Assembly: GCA_965230345.1 (NCBI GenBank)
Contig: CBDDKR010000002.1
Coordinates: 2,976,001 to 3,040,000 of the forward strand
From: JADKBO01 sp965230345
GTDB taxonomy: Bacteria; Bacteroidota; Bacteroidia; Chitinophagales; Saprospiraceae
DNA: 64,000 nucleotides
Reading direction: 5' to 3'
The first letter of the stretch is position 1, and each line of letters opens with the position of its first letter. Below the pieces are notes generated by a model. That model was not told where the DNA came from and searched no databases. It saw only the letters and a list, made by a program, of their open reading frames with translations. Below, in pieces: positions 17,990 to 25,564 of the stretch. The translations under genes were made by a program, and so were the position numbers.

Positions 17990-18520
17990 ATGTCTAAGTA
18001 TACATTTATATTAATTGGTTCGCTATTGATGTTGATAAGCTGTCAAGAAGACAAAAAATCAAAGAGTGAACATCAAAGCAAGCAAACGACTCAGGTAACT
18101 ACTAGTTCCGATGGCTTAAAAAATACTATTCCTCCATTAGGTCAAGATGTCTTTGGTAAGATGGCTGCTGAATGTACATTTATCGACTATATTTGGCATG
18201 ACCTTCCATTTAGTATAAGTCAATCCGAAAAATCAGCAGTTCAGAATAATATTCTATTCATTAGTCCAGAGGGTGTAGATGAGTTTCCTAAGCATTGCAA
18301 AAGCATTGGTAGAAAGTCTTATCAGATCAATGGAGAAATTTTTCTTGATGCCGATATCTATTTTGGTGAGGGATGTAATTACTATATTTTCCTTCGAGAT
18401 GAAAAACCAATTTATGTCAATAGAATCAAGAAAGAAGGTGTAGCTTTTTACAACCAGATGTTTAAAAGAGCGATGCAACAAGGACAGCAAATGTATGATC
18501 AAATGAATACAACAAAGTAA
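17990..18520 (+). CDS. Lipoprotein of unknown function, first gene of the ppx operon
   Basis: 176 residues with a lipobox (LISC-Q, Cys at about residue 18) and a long polar spacer rich in K, S, Q and T. The mature domain contains CTFIDYIWHDLPFSISQSE and a GCNYYIFLRDEKPIYVNRI segment, with three cysteines in all. No family was recognised. Its TAA stop overlaps the ATG of ppx (TAATG), so translation is coupled to the exopolyphosphatase-like gene. Confidence 0.75.
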   Translation: MSKYTFILIGSLLMLISCQEDKKSKSEHQSKQTTQVTTSSDGLKNTIPPLGQDVFGKMAAECTFIDYIWHDLPFSISQSEKSAVQNNILFISPEGVDEFPKHCKSIGRKSYQINGEIFLDADIYFGEGCNYYIFLRDEKPIYVNRIKKEGVAFYNQMFKRAMQQGQQMYDQMNTTK

Positions 18521-19422
18521 TGACAAGACTGGGTGTGTTAGATCTTGGATCTAATACTTTTCACCTTCTAATTGTTGATTACGACTATGCTTCGAAAAGA
18601 TTCGCCGAAGTTTTTAGAAAACGTATTTTCATTGGTCTTTCCAAATCAGGTTTGGTAAATATTCCGAGTGATCGAATTCTCAATGCGAAAGCCGCCATTC
18701 GGACTTTTCATGCTCATTGCATTGAATACGATGTAAAAAAGATCAAATTAGTTGGAACATCTATTTTTAGGAGGGCAAAAAACATTCAACCCTTGATAGC
18801 GTATTGCTACGATACCTTCGGTGAGATCGTAGAAATTGTAGACGGAGAACGAGAAGGACGATTGATTCTTGAAGGGATATCTTTTAATAGGCGGATCAAT
18901 GAGCCTTCGTTAATAATGGACATTGGCGGCGGAAGTGTAGAATGGATTGTTTACCAGAACAAAGCCCAGATAGAAGTATTTAGTTTCCCAATTGGTGTTG
19001 GTGAACTTTATGCTAGATTTCATAAGGAAGAACCCATATCAAAGATTAATATTCAAAGAGCAAAATCTTATATTCTTGAAGTCGCTAAACCTTTTTTTGA
19101 ATTTATTGAAGAGATTGATTTCATAGAGTTCATTGGGACATCAGGTCCGTTTGAAATTGTGAAATTGATGAAAAGATCGGAGTCTTTGGAATATATGGTG
19201 GAGAAAGAAGATTTTGTACTATTCAGTAACGAATTGCTAAGTATGAATAGAGCGGAGAGACTCTATTTGCCAGGAATGCCAGAGGAACGTGTAGATCTGA
19301 CAGTTGTTGCTGTTATATTAATTAGTATAGTATTGGAATATGCACGAGTTGATCATATTTTTGTAGTCCCCTTCGGAATCAAAGAAGGAGTTCTTAGTGA
19401 ATTAATCAAGAATGAATTATGA
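18520..19422 (+). CDS. ppx: Ppx/GppA-family phosphatase (exopolyphosphatase-like)
   Basis: 300 residues, the short one-unit form of the Ppx/GppA family with an actin-like ATPase fold. Phosphate-1 motif LGVLDLGSNTFHLLIVD is at the N-terminus and phosphate-2 motif IMDIGGGSVEW at about 127-137, with IGVGELYARF after it. Family members remove phosphate from polyphosphate or pppGpp; the short form in Bacteroidota could do either. It is the middle gene of three overlapping genes, overlapping the HAD gene by four bases. Confidence 0.9.
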   Translation: MTRLGVLDLGSNTFHLLIVDYDYASKRFAEVFRKRIFIGLSKSGLVNIPSDRILNAKAAIRTFHAHCIEYDVKKIKLVGTSIFRRAKNIQPLIAYCYDTFGEIVEIVDGEREGRLILEGISFNRRINEPSLIMDIGGGSVEWIVYQNKAQIEVFSFPIGVGELYARFHKEEPISKINIQRAKSYILEVAKPFFEFIEEIDFIEFIGTSGPFEIVKLMKRSESLEYMVEKEDFVLFSNELLSMNRAERLYLPGMPEERVDLTVVAVILISIVLEYARVDHIFVVPFGIKEGVLSELIKNEL

Positions 19423-20072
19423 TAAATAAAGATTTTAGTTCTCAGATTGACCTTTCAAAGATTGAAACTATTGTATTTGATTTTGGTGGTGTACTATTGG
19501 ACTTATATCCTGAGAGGACGATAGATCAATTAGAAGAAATACTAGGAGTGAGATGGGATTTGACCATTAAGCAAAACGATGACTATAAATTTTTATACGA
19601 CTTTGAAAAAGGGACTATAAATATGGAAACATGGTTGTGGAATCTTCAAAAACAAGTCCCGCAAAATGTTCCCTCACCAAGGGCATTGATCAATGCATGG
19701 AATGCAATGCTGGGAGGGTGGAATAAGGAAAAATTTGATGTATTAAGACATTTGAAGAGGAAGTATAAAATCTTGCTACTATCAAATACGAATGAAGTTC
19801 ATTTAGATTGGGTTTATAAAGATTTAGTTGATAATCATGAAATATCTAATTTCGAGCAGCAATTTTTTGACAAAGCCTATTTTTCACATTTAATAGGAAT
19901 GAGAAAACCGGACTTAGAGATTTATGAATTCGTGAGCAAAGATTTTGGTCTTGATATTAATTCAACGTTATTTATCGATGATAATATCGAAAATGTAAAA
20001 GCTGCAAAAGAATACGGTTGGAAGGCTTTTAAGCATTCGGTCAACGATCCGATATCTTATCTTGTTGAATAA
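19419..20072 (+). CDS. HAD-superfamily phosphatase
   Basis: 217 residues. HAD motif I is VFDFGGVLLDL (nucleophile Asp at about residue 21), motif II LLLSNTNE, motif III the RKPD lysine, and motif IV FIDDNIENV. The FDFGGV form, with Gly at the usual second Asp position, is typical of the YihX-like and epoxide-hydrolase-N subgroup. Substrate unknown; sugar phosphates are the best-known substrates of relatives. The ATG overlaps the ppx stop (ATGA), so the two are translated together. Confidence 0.88.
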   Translation: MINKDFSSQIDLSKIETIVFDFGGVLLDLYPERTIDQLEEILGVRWDLTIKQNDDYKFLYDFEKGTINMETWLWNLQKQVPQNVPSPRALINAWNAMLGGWNKEKFDVLRHLKRKYKILLLSNTNEVHLDWVYKDLVDNHEISNFEQQFFDKAYFSHLIGMRKPDLEIYEFVSKDFGLDINSTLFIDDNIENVKAAKEYGWKAFKHSVNDPISYLVE

Positions 20073-20080
20073 TAAATGAA

Positions 20081-20497
20081 TCAACTTGGAAGACGCATGA
20101 CATGTATAAGTCGTTTTATTGAATATTTCCGAGATCCATTGGCTACTAAAAGCAATAAGCCTCCAATGATGGCCATGTTTAACATGAAGTTCAATGAAGT
20201 AATTCTCTGTGTTTCTGGTGGATCGTTCCAAAAGGAGTAAACGATAAAAGTAAATGGCAGCCAATAAATCAATAACATTATAGCTCCAATGTTGGCATAA
20301 TAACCTGAAAGTACCATTAAGCCTCCTAATAATAGACACACAATGGCTAAGGAAAGAAATAGCTTTGGTATAAAGGTTATGCCATATTCTTGCATGGTCA
20401 TAAGGTTACTATCGAAAAAGATTATGGCATCTAAACTCTCATATAAGAAAAGTATAGAAATAAAAATTCTTGCAATAAGGTCAGCTATATCCTTCAT
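20081..20497 (-). CDS. DoxX-family membrane protein
   Basis: 138 residues with four hydrophobic segments: about 5-25 (IARIFISILFLYESLDAIIFF), 45-65, 68-88 and 105-122. The family signature of a conserved arginine and a small-residue-rich first helix is recognisable. DoxX proteins are inner-membrane proteins variously tied to quinone-dependent oxidation or redox stress. The gene converges on the HAD gene with eight bases between them, and no hairpin was seen there. Confidence 0.78.
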   Translation of the reverse strand: MKDIADLIARIFISILFLYESLDAIIFFDSNLMTMQEYGITFIPKLFLSLAIVCLLLGGLMVLSGYYANIGAIMLLIYWLPFTFIVYSFWNDPPETQRITSLNFMLNMAIIGGLLLLVANGSRKYSIKRLIHVMRLPS

Positions 20498-20934
20498 TCC
20501 GCGAAGTTACTATCAATTCGAAAAGAAATATACGATTGGTATATATTAATTTAATTGTAGTATATAAACGATTAGTTTTTAATATGCTGTGTCCTCCCTT
20601 GGGAAAGGGTGAAGTATTAAAAAATAAAAATATGAAAATACTTAACATATTATTGAAATTTGTAATATGTATTATTCTATATTTGTGTCATCAAATTCCA
20701 GTAATGTGTCTTGAAAGGCAAAAAGGAAGCTATACCAAGTGAGAAGAGGGGGGTCATTCCCAAAACCGATTTAACTTTTCTCATGAAAGGTCTCAATTAA
20801 AAATTAAAATTTACATTACTGTCGAGGTGTAGTTTCTTTGCTTTTTTACTTTCTTATCTCTGTCAATTTGACATACTTATCGGCTTGGCACAAGCTTTGA
20901 ATTCCTAAAGTATACTAATAAAAATAATTACGAT
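20498..20934. other. Upstream region of htpG
   Basis: 437 bases between the DoxX gene and htpG. It holds the sigma54-like promoter at 20886-20900 and a TATATTTG sequence near 20679 whose target is unclear. Short frames here (20536-20742) lack recognisable protein features and are not called. Confidence 0.5.
20886..20900 (+). promoter_or_regulatory. Sigma54-like promoter of htpG (overlapping a housekeeping alternative)
   Basis: TGGCAC, five bases, then TTGA: a close match to the -24/-12 sigma54 consensus TGGCAC-N5-TTGC, with one mismatch in the -12 element. The predicted start is near 20911, giving a leader of about 24 bases. The same bases can also be read as a weak housekeeping promoter, TTTG (20867-20870), 21 bases, AAGCTTTG (20892-20899). 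Confidence 0.45.
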
Positions 20935-22797
20935 ATGGCAAAAGGACAGATTTCTGTACAAACGGAAAATATATTCCCAATAATTAAGCAATTTTTGTAT
21001 TCTGATCAGGAGATTTTTTTAAGAGAATTGGTCAGTAATGCTGTAGATGCAACATCTAAATTGAAAACTTTAGCATCATTAGGGGATGTTAAAGGTGATA
21101 TTGGTGATACAACAATCGAAGTGAGTGTTGATAAAGAAGCTAAGACGATTACAATTTCTGATAAAGGAATTGGAATGTCAGAAGCAGAAGTTGAGAAGTA
21201 TTTGAATCAGGTAGCCTTTTCATCAGCTGAAGAATTTTTGGAGAAATACAAAAACCAAGCTTCAATAATTGGACATTTTGGATTAGGTTTTTATTCTGCT
21301 TTTATGGTTGCAGATAGAGTAGAAGTGCGCACAAAATCATTTAAAGGTGCAGACCCCGTAATGTGGTCATGTGATGGGAGTCCTGAGTATGAAATTCAAC
21401 CAACTGTTAAAGACGAACGTGGTACGGACATTATCCTTTATGTTTCCGATGACAGTGTAGAATATTTGGAAGAATCTAAGATTGAAGGCTTATTAAATAA
21501 GTACTGTAAGTTCTTACCAGTAGAGATTAAATTTGGAACTAAGGAAATTACGAAGGAAGAAGGTGAGGGTGATGACAAAAAGGAAATTAAGGAAGAAGTC
21601 GACAACATTATTAATAACCCGAATCCACTTTGGAAGAAAAAGCCAAATGAAATTACAGATGAGGAGTACAAAGCTTTTTATAGTGAGTTATATCCTTATT
21701 CTCAGCCTCCTTTGTTTTGGATACATTTGAATATTGATTTTCCATTTAATCTTACAGGAATTTTATATTTTCCAAAACTTAACAATAGTCTAGAAGTCCA
21801 GAAGAATAAGATTCAGTTATATAGTAATCAAGTCTATGTTACTGATGAGGTTAAAGATATAGTACCTGAATTCTTGACGCTTCTTCATGGTGTAATTGAT
21901 TCTCCAGATATTCCACTTAATGTGTCAAGAAGTTATTTACAGGCTGATAGTAATGTGAAGAAAATAACGTCATACATTACTAAGAAAGTTGCAGAGAAAC
22001 TTAATTCAATATTTAAAAAGGATCGTTCTCTTTTTGAAGAAAGATGGAATGAAACAGGAGTCTTTGTTAAATATGGAATGATTTCAGATGAGAAGTTTAA
22101 CGACAAGGCTCAAAAGTTTGCTTTATTAAGAAATTCAGAAGAGAAATACTTTACAACGGAAGAGTATAAAGAAAAAATAAAGGATAACCAAACAGACAAA
22201 CACGATAAATTAGTTTGTATCTATGCCAATGACAAAGAAGCGCAGTTTGGTTTTATCAAAGAAGCAGAATCTGCTGGTTATGATGTGTTAATGATGGATA
22301 ATGTTATTGATAATCATTATATGCAGCATCTGGAATATAAAGGTGAAGGCTTCACTTTTGTTCGTGTTGATTCTGATACTGTAGACAATTTAGTACAAAA
22401 AGAAAAGTCTAAGGAGTCTGTAATGTCTGAGGATGAACAATCAAAGCTAAAAGACTTATTTACCAATACACTTGGCGATCTTAATGGAGGTCATATTGAA
22501 TTGAGACCATTGTCTCCAGAACAAGCTCCAGTTTTAATTACAAAACCTGAGTTTATGCGTAGAATGAAGGAAATGCAAATGATGCAAGGAATGAATCTTG
22601 GAGAGATGCCGGAATCTCATAATGTAATCATAAATAGCAATCACCCTTTGATTGCTAATGATCTTTTACAAAGAGATGAAGATGCACAAAAGAGTACAAT
22701 AGAGTACCTTCATAAACTGGCACTTCTTAATCAAAATATGCTTAAAGGTGAGCAGCTTGATATCTTTATTAAAAAGAGTTTAGAATTTGTTAAGTAA
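20935..22797 (+). CDS. htpG: Hsp90-family chaperone HtpG
   Basis: 620 residues, full length. The N-terminal GHKL ATPase has FLRELVSNAVDATSKLK, SDKGIGMS and IGHFGLGFYSAFMVAD; the middle domain has PPLFWIHLNIDFPFNLTG and the RSYLQAD segment with the catalytic-loop arginine region. The C-terminal dimerisation domain ends KSLEFVK. A charged linker (about 205-225) is rich in E and K. HtpG is an ATP-driven chaperone induced by heat stress in many bacteria. An IS1182-family element sits 17 bases after the stop codon, and its end supplies a hairpin that may terminate this transcript. Confidence 0.97.
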   Translation: MAKGQISVQTENIFPIIKQFLYSDQEIFLRELVSNAVDATSKLKTLASLGDVKGDIGDTTIEVSVDKEAKTITISDKGIGMSEAEVEKYLNQVAFSSAEEFLEKYKNQASIIGHFGLGFYSAFMVADRVEVRTKSFKGADPVMWSCDGSPEYEIQPTVKDERGTDIILYVSDDSVEYLEESKIEGLLNKYCKFLPVEIKFGTKEITKEEGEGDDKKEIKEEVDNIINNPNPLWKKKPNEITDEEYKAFYSELYPYSQPPLFWIHLNIDFPFNLTGILYFPKLNNSLEVQKNKIQLYSNQVYVTDEVKDIVPEFLTLLHGVIDSPDIPLNVSRSYLQADSNVKKITSYITKKVAEKLNSIFKKDRSLFEERWNETGVFVKYGMISDEKFNDKAQKFALLRNSEEKYFTTEEYKEKIKDNQTDKHDKLVCIYANDKEAQFGFIKEAESAGYDVLMMDNVIDNHYMQHLEYKGEGFTFVRVDSDTVDNLVQKEKSKESVMSEDEQSKLKDLFTNTLGDLNGGHIELRPLSPEQAPVLITKPEFMRRMKEMQMMQGMNLGEMPESHNVIINSNHPLIANDLLQRDEDAQKSTIEYLHKLALLNQNMLKGEQLDIFIKKSLEFVK

Positions 22798-22814
22798 TAT
22801 TAATACTTATATAC

Positions 22815-22839
22815 AAAAAAGAGATGAGGCTGTCTCATA
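22815..22839 (+). repeat. IS1182-family terminal inverted repeat, htpG side
   Basis: 25 bp matching the complement of 24572-24596 with one mismatch. It starts AAAAAAGAGATGAGGC and ends TGTCTCATA. Confidence 0.85.
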
Positions 22840-22856
22840 TAGAGATGGCCTTTTTT
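22827..22856 (+). terminator. Hairpin within the IS end, likely terminator of htpG
   Basis: A 10-bp stem (22827-22836 with 22842-22851, two G-T pairs), a five-base loop and a T run. It is formed partly by the IS terminal repeat and is correctly oriented to end htpG transcription. Confidence 0.6.
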
Positions 22857-22969
22857 CATTGGGAGATGTGTTGCATGAAGATAGTTAGAGAAAATTTATA
22901 ATTTGATATTCTTGATTTGAGAATAGCTAGAGTTGATGGTGTTTTCTGTGCTGATTTTAGGTTTTTATC

Positions 22970-24517
22970 TTAATTCTTAGCCATTTTAGCCAAATTATGG
23001 GCTAAAGCTATTAATCCACATTCGATGAGGACATTGTCTTTTCCTCTCAGCATGAAGCGAGTAAAGTTTTTGTTCTGTTTTATGTTACCAAACACCGCTT
23101 CCACATCTACAGGCCTCTGTGAGCGGTGTGCAACCCCTTGTTCACTCAATAGTTTTTGGCGAGCTTTGTCTTTTAGACGCTTGAGTTTCGAGTTGATCTG
23201 TATTTTCCTATTAGATTTGCTTTTGTGGCACGCTCCTCGCAGTGGACAGCCGCTGCAATTTTGAGCTTCGTAAACACTGTAGCTTTGTTCATATCCCGAT
23301 TTCGTTTTACGGCGAGCATCATATCTCTTGTTCATTTTTTGACCCATCGGACAGATAAAATGGTCTTGAGTTTTATCGTAATAGAGATGCTCTTGTTTAA
23401 AGGCATTTTTGGGTTTGATCTTCCCTTTTGATTTTTGCTCCTTGTGGAAGTAATTGTATTTGACATAAGCTTCTATGCCTCTGGTTTCCAATAGCTCATA
23501 GTTCTCCTCTGATCCATAGCCTGAATCCGCTACTACCACATCTGGGTTTTGTTGGTAGAGTGCCTTATATTGATCTAGATGATCAGGCAGTGTGAGGGTG
23601 TCTGTAGCATTGGGATAGATGTCGTAATTGAGAATATATTGATTGGAGGTGCTAATCTGCCAGTTATATCCAGCTTTTAGTTGCCCATTTCTCATATGGT
23701 CATCTTTCATTCGCATGAAAGTAGCATCTGGATCTGTCTTCGAATACGAATTACGATCACCCAATATACCTTCCTGCTTCTTATACTTCTCCATATTCTG
23801 TGGCCAGTTTCGCTTTGCGTAATTCAGCTTTTGTTTTACCTTCTTATCTATTGGTTTATCCTTGATTGCTTCATTGATAATATCTATTGTTTTGTTCACT
23901 TGCTCAGCATCTAACTCTGGGTATGTCGTAGGTGCATTATCCATCAACTCTTCTTTGGCAACGCTCTGTGCATATTTCCATAACTCTTCTAATTGTGATT
24001 TGATTCGTGCCTTATGTCGTTTTATTGATTTTCCCCATACAAAGGTGTATTTATTTGCATTGGCTTCTAACTTCGTACCATCTACATAGAGCGTTTTGAT
24101 ATCCACTAATCCTTGATCTGACATTAGGGTTACTACTTGAGCAAATACTTCTTTGAGTACGCCCTTCAGTTTATCGTTGCGGAAGCGATTAATCGTATTA
24201 TGGTCTGGGCGTTGCATCCCTGCCAACCACATAAAATATATATTACTTGACACTGCCTGCTCTATTTTTCGCGACGAGTATATATTTGATAAATATCCAA
24301 AAACAATGATTTTCAACATCATCTTAGGATGAAAAGAACTCGCTCCTCCTCCTTTGTACTTTTTGATAATGCTATCTATATTAACCTTATCAATTACTTC
24401 ACGTACTACTCGTACTACGTGATTCGATGGAATTAATTCATCAAGACTTGGTGGAAGTAAACTGAGTTGATCCGGATTATAAGGCTTGAAGGTCGCCTCT
24501 CGTTGTCTTTTGCCCAT
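22970..24517 (-). CDS. IS1182-family DDE transposase
   Basis: 515 residues, typical of the family. The N-terminal DUF772-type region includes PSNHVVRVVREVID and MMLKIIVFGYLSNIYSSRKIE. The catalytic core shows D (LYVDGTKLEANANKYTFVW), D (VVADSGYGSEENYELLE) and E (RPVDVEAVFGNIKQN). A cysteine group (CSGCPLRGAC) sits ahead of the Glu, as in related transposases. The frame is uninterrupted. The start ATG at 24517 lies about 55 bases inside the right repeat. Confidence 0.95.
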   Translation of the reverse strand: MGKRQREATFKPYNPDQLSLLPPSLDELIPSNHVVRVVREVIDKVNIDSIIKKYKGGGASSFHPKMMLKIIVFGYLSNIYSSRKIEQAVSSNIYFMWLAGMQRPDHNTINRFRNDKLKGVLKEVFAQVVTLMSDQGLVDIKTLYVDGTKLEANANKYTFVWGKSIKRHKARIKSQLEELWKYAQSVAKEELMDNAPTTYPELDAEQVNKTIDIINEAIKDKPIDKKVKQKLNYAKRNWPQNMEKYKKQEGILGDRNSYSKTDPDATFMRMKDDHMRNGQLKAGYNWQISTSNQYILNYDIYPNATDTLTLPDHLDQYKALYQQNPDVVVADSGYGSEENYELLETRGIEAYVKYNYFHKEQKSKGKIKPKNAFKQEHLYYDKTQDHFICPMGQKMNKRYDARRKTKSGYEQSYSVYEAQNCSGCPLRGACHKSKSNRKIQINSKLKRLKDKARQKLLSEQGVAHRSQRPVDVEAVFGNIKQNKNFTRFMLRGKDNVLIECGLIALAHNLAKMAKN

Positions 24518-24571
24518 ACTACAAAATACAACTTATTCATTACATTTTATAATAAAAAAAGAGACTGCCCT

Positions 24572-24596
24572 TATGAGACAGCCCCATCTCTTTTTT
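24572..24596 (-). repeat. IS1182-family terminal inverted repeat, right side
   Basis: 25 bp, inverted copy of 22815-22839 with one mismatch. Just inside it, GAGACTGCCC and GAGACAGCCC form an imperfect direct repeat four bases apart. Confidence 0.85.
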
Positions 24597-24644
24597 AATT
24601 ATAGGTTTCCGTATATTATTATTGAAATTGAACTGAGCGTACTT

Positions 24645-24851
24645 TTACGATCTCTTCTTCATTTTTTTTCGCTGCTTTTTACTAAACAAGTTTGACTTGC
24701 CTCTTTTTGAAGAAAGATTACCATCTCGATCCGTTGGGGGGGCATATCTTTCCTCAAGTCCACAACCTTCTTTTGTTTTACAAGATGAATTTGAAACTGC
24801 TAAAACGCCCCAAAAGCCTATAATTACTAGGAATCCCAAGATTTTCTTCAT
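24645..24851 (-). CDS. Small lipoprotein with a basic C-terminal tail
   Basis: 68 residues: a signal with lipobox NSSC-K (Cys at about 24), a short GCGLEERYAPPTDRDG middle part, and a strongly basic end (SKKQRKKMKKRS). Small lipoproteins with a GKxNLF-SKK-RKK ending are familiar from Bacteroidota genomes but have no known role. The gene begins about 50 bases from the IS right end, which suggests the element landed in the 3' flank of this gene without cutting it. Confidence 0.65.
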   Translation of the reverse strand: MKKILGFLVIIGFWGVLAVSNSSCKTKEGCGLEERYAPPTDRDGNLSSKRGKSNLFSKKQRKKMKKRS

Positions 24852-25013
24852 AAATTTTTAGTGATTTTCTTCAAAAATACAATTTTTTAATTGATAGCCA
24901 TTTAATTCACTGAATATCAATATATATTGAAATGCAATTATGTGTAAATTAAACGTGTAAAACGTCTGAAACCGCCATAAATATTGGACTTTTGGAAAAA
25001 ATTAACATCTAAG

Positions 25014-25046
25014 TTTTGTATAGTAAAAATACTTAATATACATTTG
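25014..25046 (+). promoter_or_regulatory. Consensus Bacteroidota promoter for HU
   Basis: TTTTG (25014-25018), 20 bases, TACATTTG (25039-25046): the best match in the window to the TTTG/TAnnTTTG promoter, 37 bases before the HU start. Confidence 0.8.
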
Positions 25047-25083
25047 CGTTGGAATAAATTCATAATATTTAAATTCTTATACA

Positions 25084-25359
25084 ATGAACAAAGGAAATTT
25101 AATCGATGCAGTAGCTGAGGCTGCAGGTATCACTAAGGGTCAAGCAGGTGATGCAGTAAATGCTGTATTCGCTAACATTCAAAGTACTTTAGCGAATAAA
25201 GATAAAGCTGCTTTCGTTGGTTTTGGAACATTTTCTACATCTGAAAGAGCTGCTAGACAAGGAAGAAATCCAGCAACTGGTAAAACAATAGAGATTCCAG
25301 CAAAAACTACTATTAAGTTTAAAGCTGGTTCTGCTTTTTCTGAAGCAGTTAACAAATAA
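25084..25359 (+). CDS. HU-family DNA-binding protein
   Basis: 91 residues, standard HU/IHF length. The N-terminal helix-turn-helix body (NKGNLIDAVAEAAGITKGQA) is followed by the GFGTFSTSERAARQGRNPATG arm that inserts into the minor groove, and the conserved KFKAGSAF segment. It compacts DNA and assists replication and recombination. A consensus promoter and a strong terminator frame it as a single-gene unit. Confidence 0.96.
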   Translation: MNKGNLIDAVAEAAGITKGQAGDAVNAVFANIQSTLANKDKAAFVGFGTFSTSERAARQGRNPATGKTIEIPAKTTIKFKAGSAFSEAVNK

Positions 25360-25381
25360 AAATAATTCTTAAAGAATTTTG

Positions 25382-25415
25382 AAGAGCGATCCATTCGGGT
25401 CGCTCTTTTTTTTAT
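25382..25415 (+). terminator. Intrinsic terminator after HU
   Basis: An 11-bp stem (25382-25392 with 25397-25407, one G-T pair), an ATTC loop and eight or more T. Confidence 0.9.
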
Positions 25416-25564
25416 ACTATCAATCGTATTAAAAAAATGTACATGTAACATTAATACAGTCATTAAATATTAATAATTCTTATCTGATCTGTAACGTTAC
25501 TCATGGTTTGATCGTTTCACAAAGGTCCGAACGATATTAAATTTACTTACTTAAACCACTTTTG

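Larger units (their letters stand above)
22815..24596 (-). mobile_element. IS1182-family insertion sequence, apparently complete
   Basis: About 1,782 bp with one transposase gene. Terminal inverted repeats of 25 bp at 22815-22839 and 24572-24596 differ at one position; each begins AAAAAAGAGATG and continues GGCTGTCTCATA. No unambiguous target duplication could be read from the AT-rich flanks. The transposase is intact, so the element could be active. It lies between htpG and a small lipoprotein gene and does not obviously disrupt either. Confidence 0.9.

Noticed and set aside
20536..20742. Small frames between the DoxX gene and htpG
   Set aside because: No homology-like motif, no clear start context and a composition typical of non-coding AT-rich DNA.
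23025..24089. Several plus-strand frames inside the IS1182-family element
   Set aside because: They are antisense shadows of the transposase gene and have no independent features.
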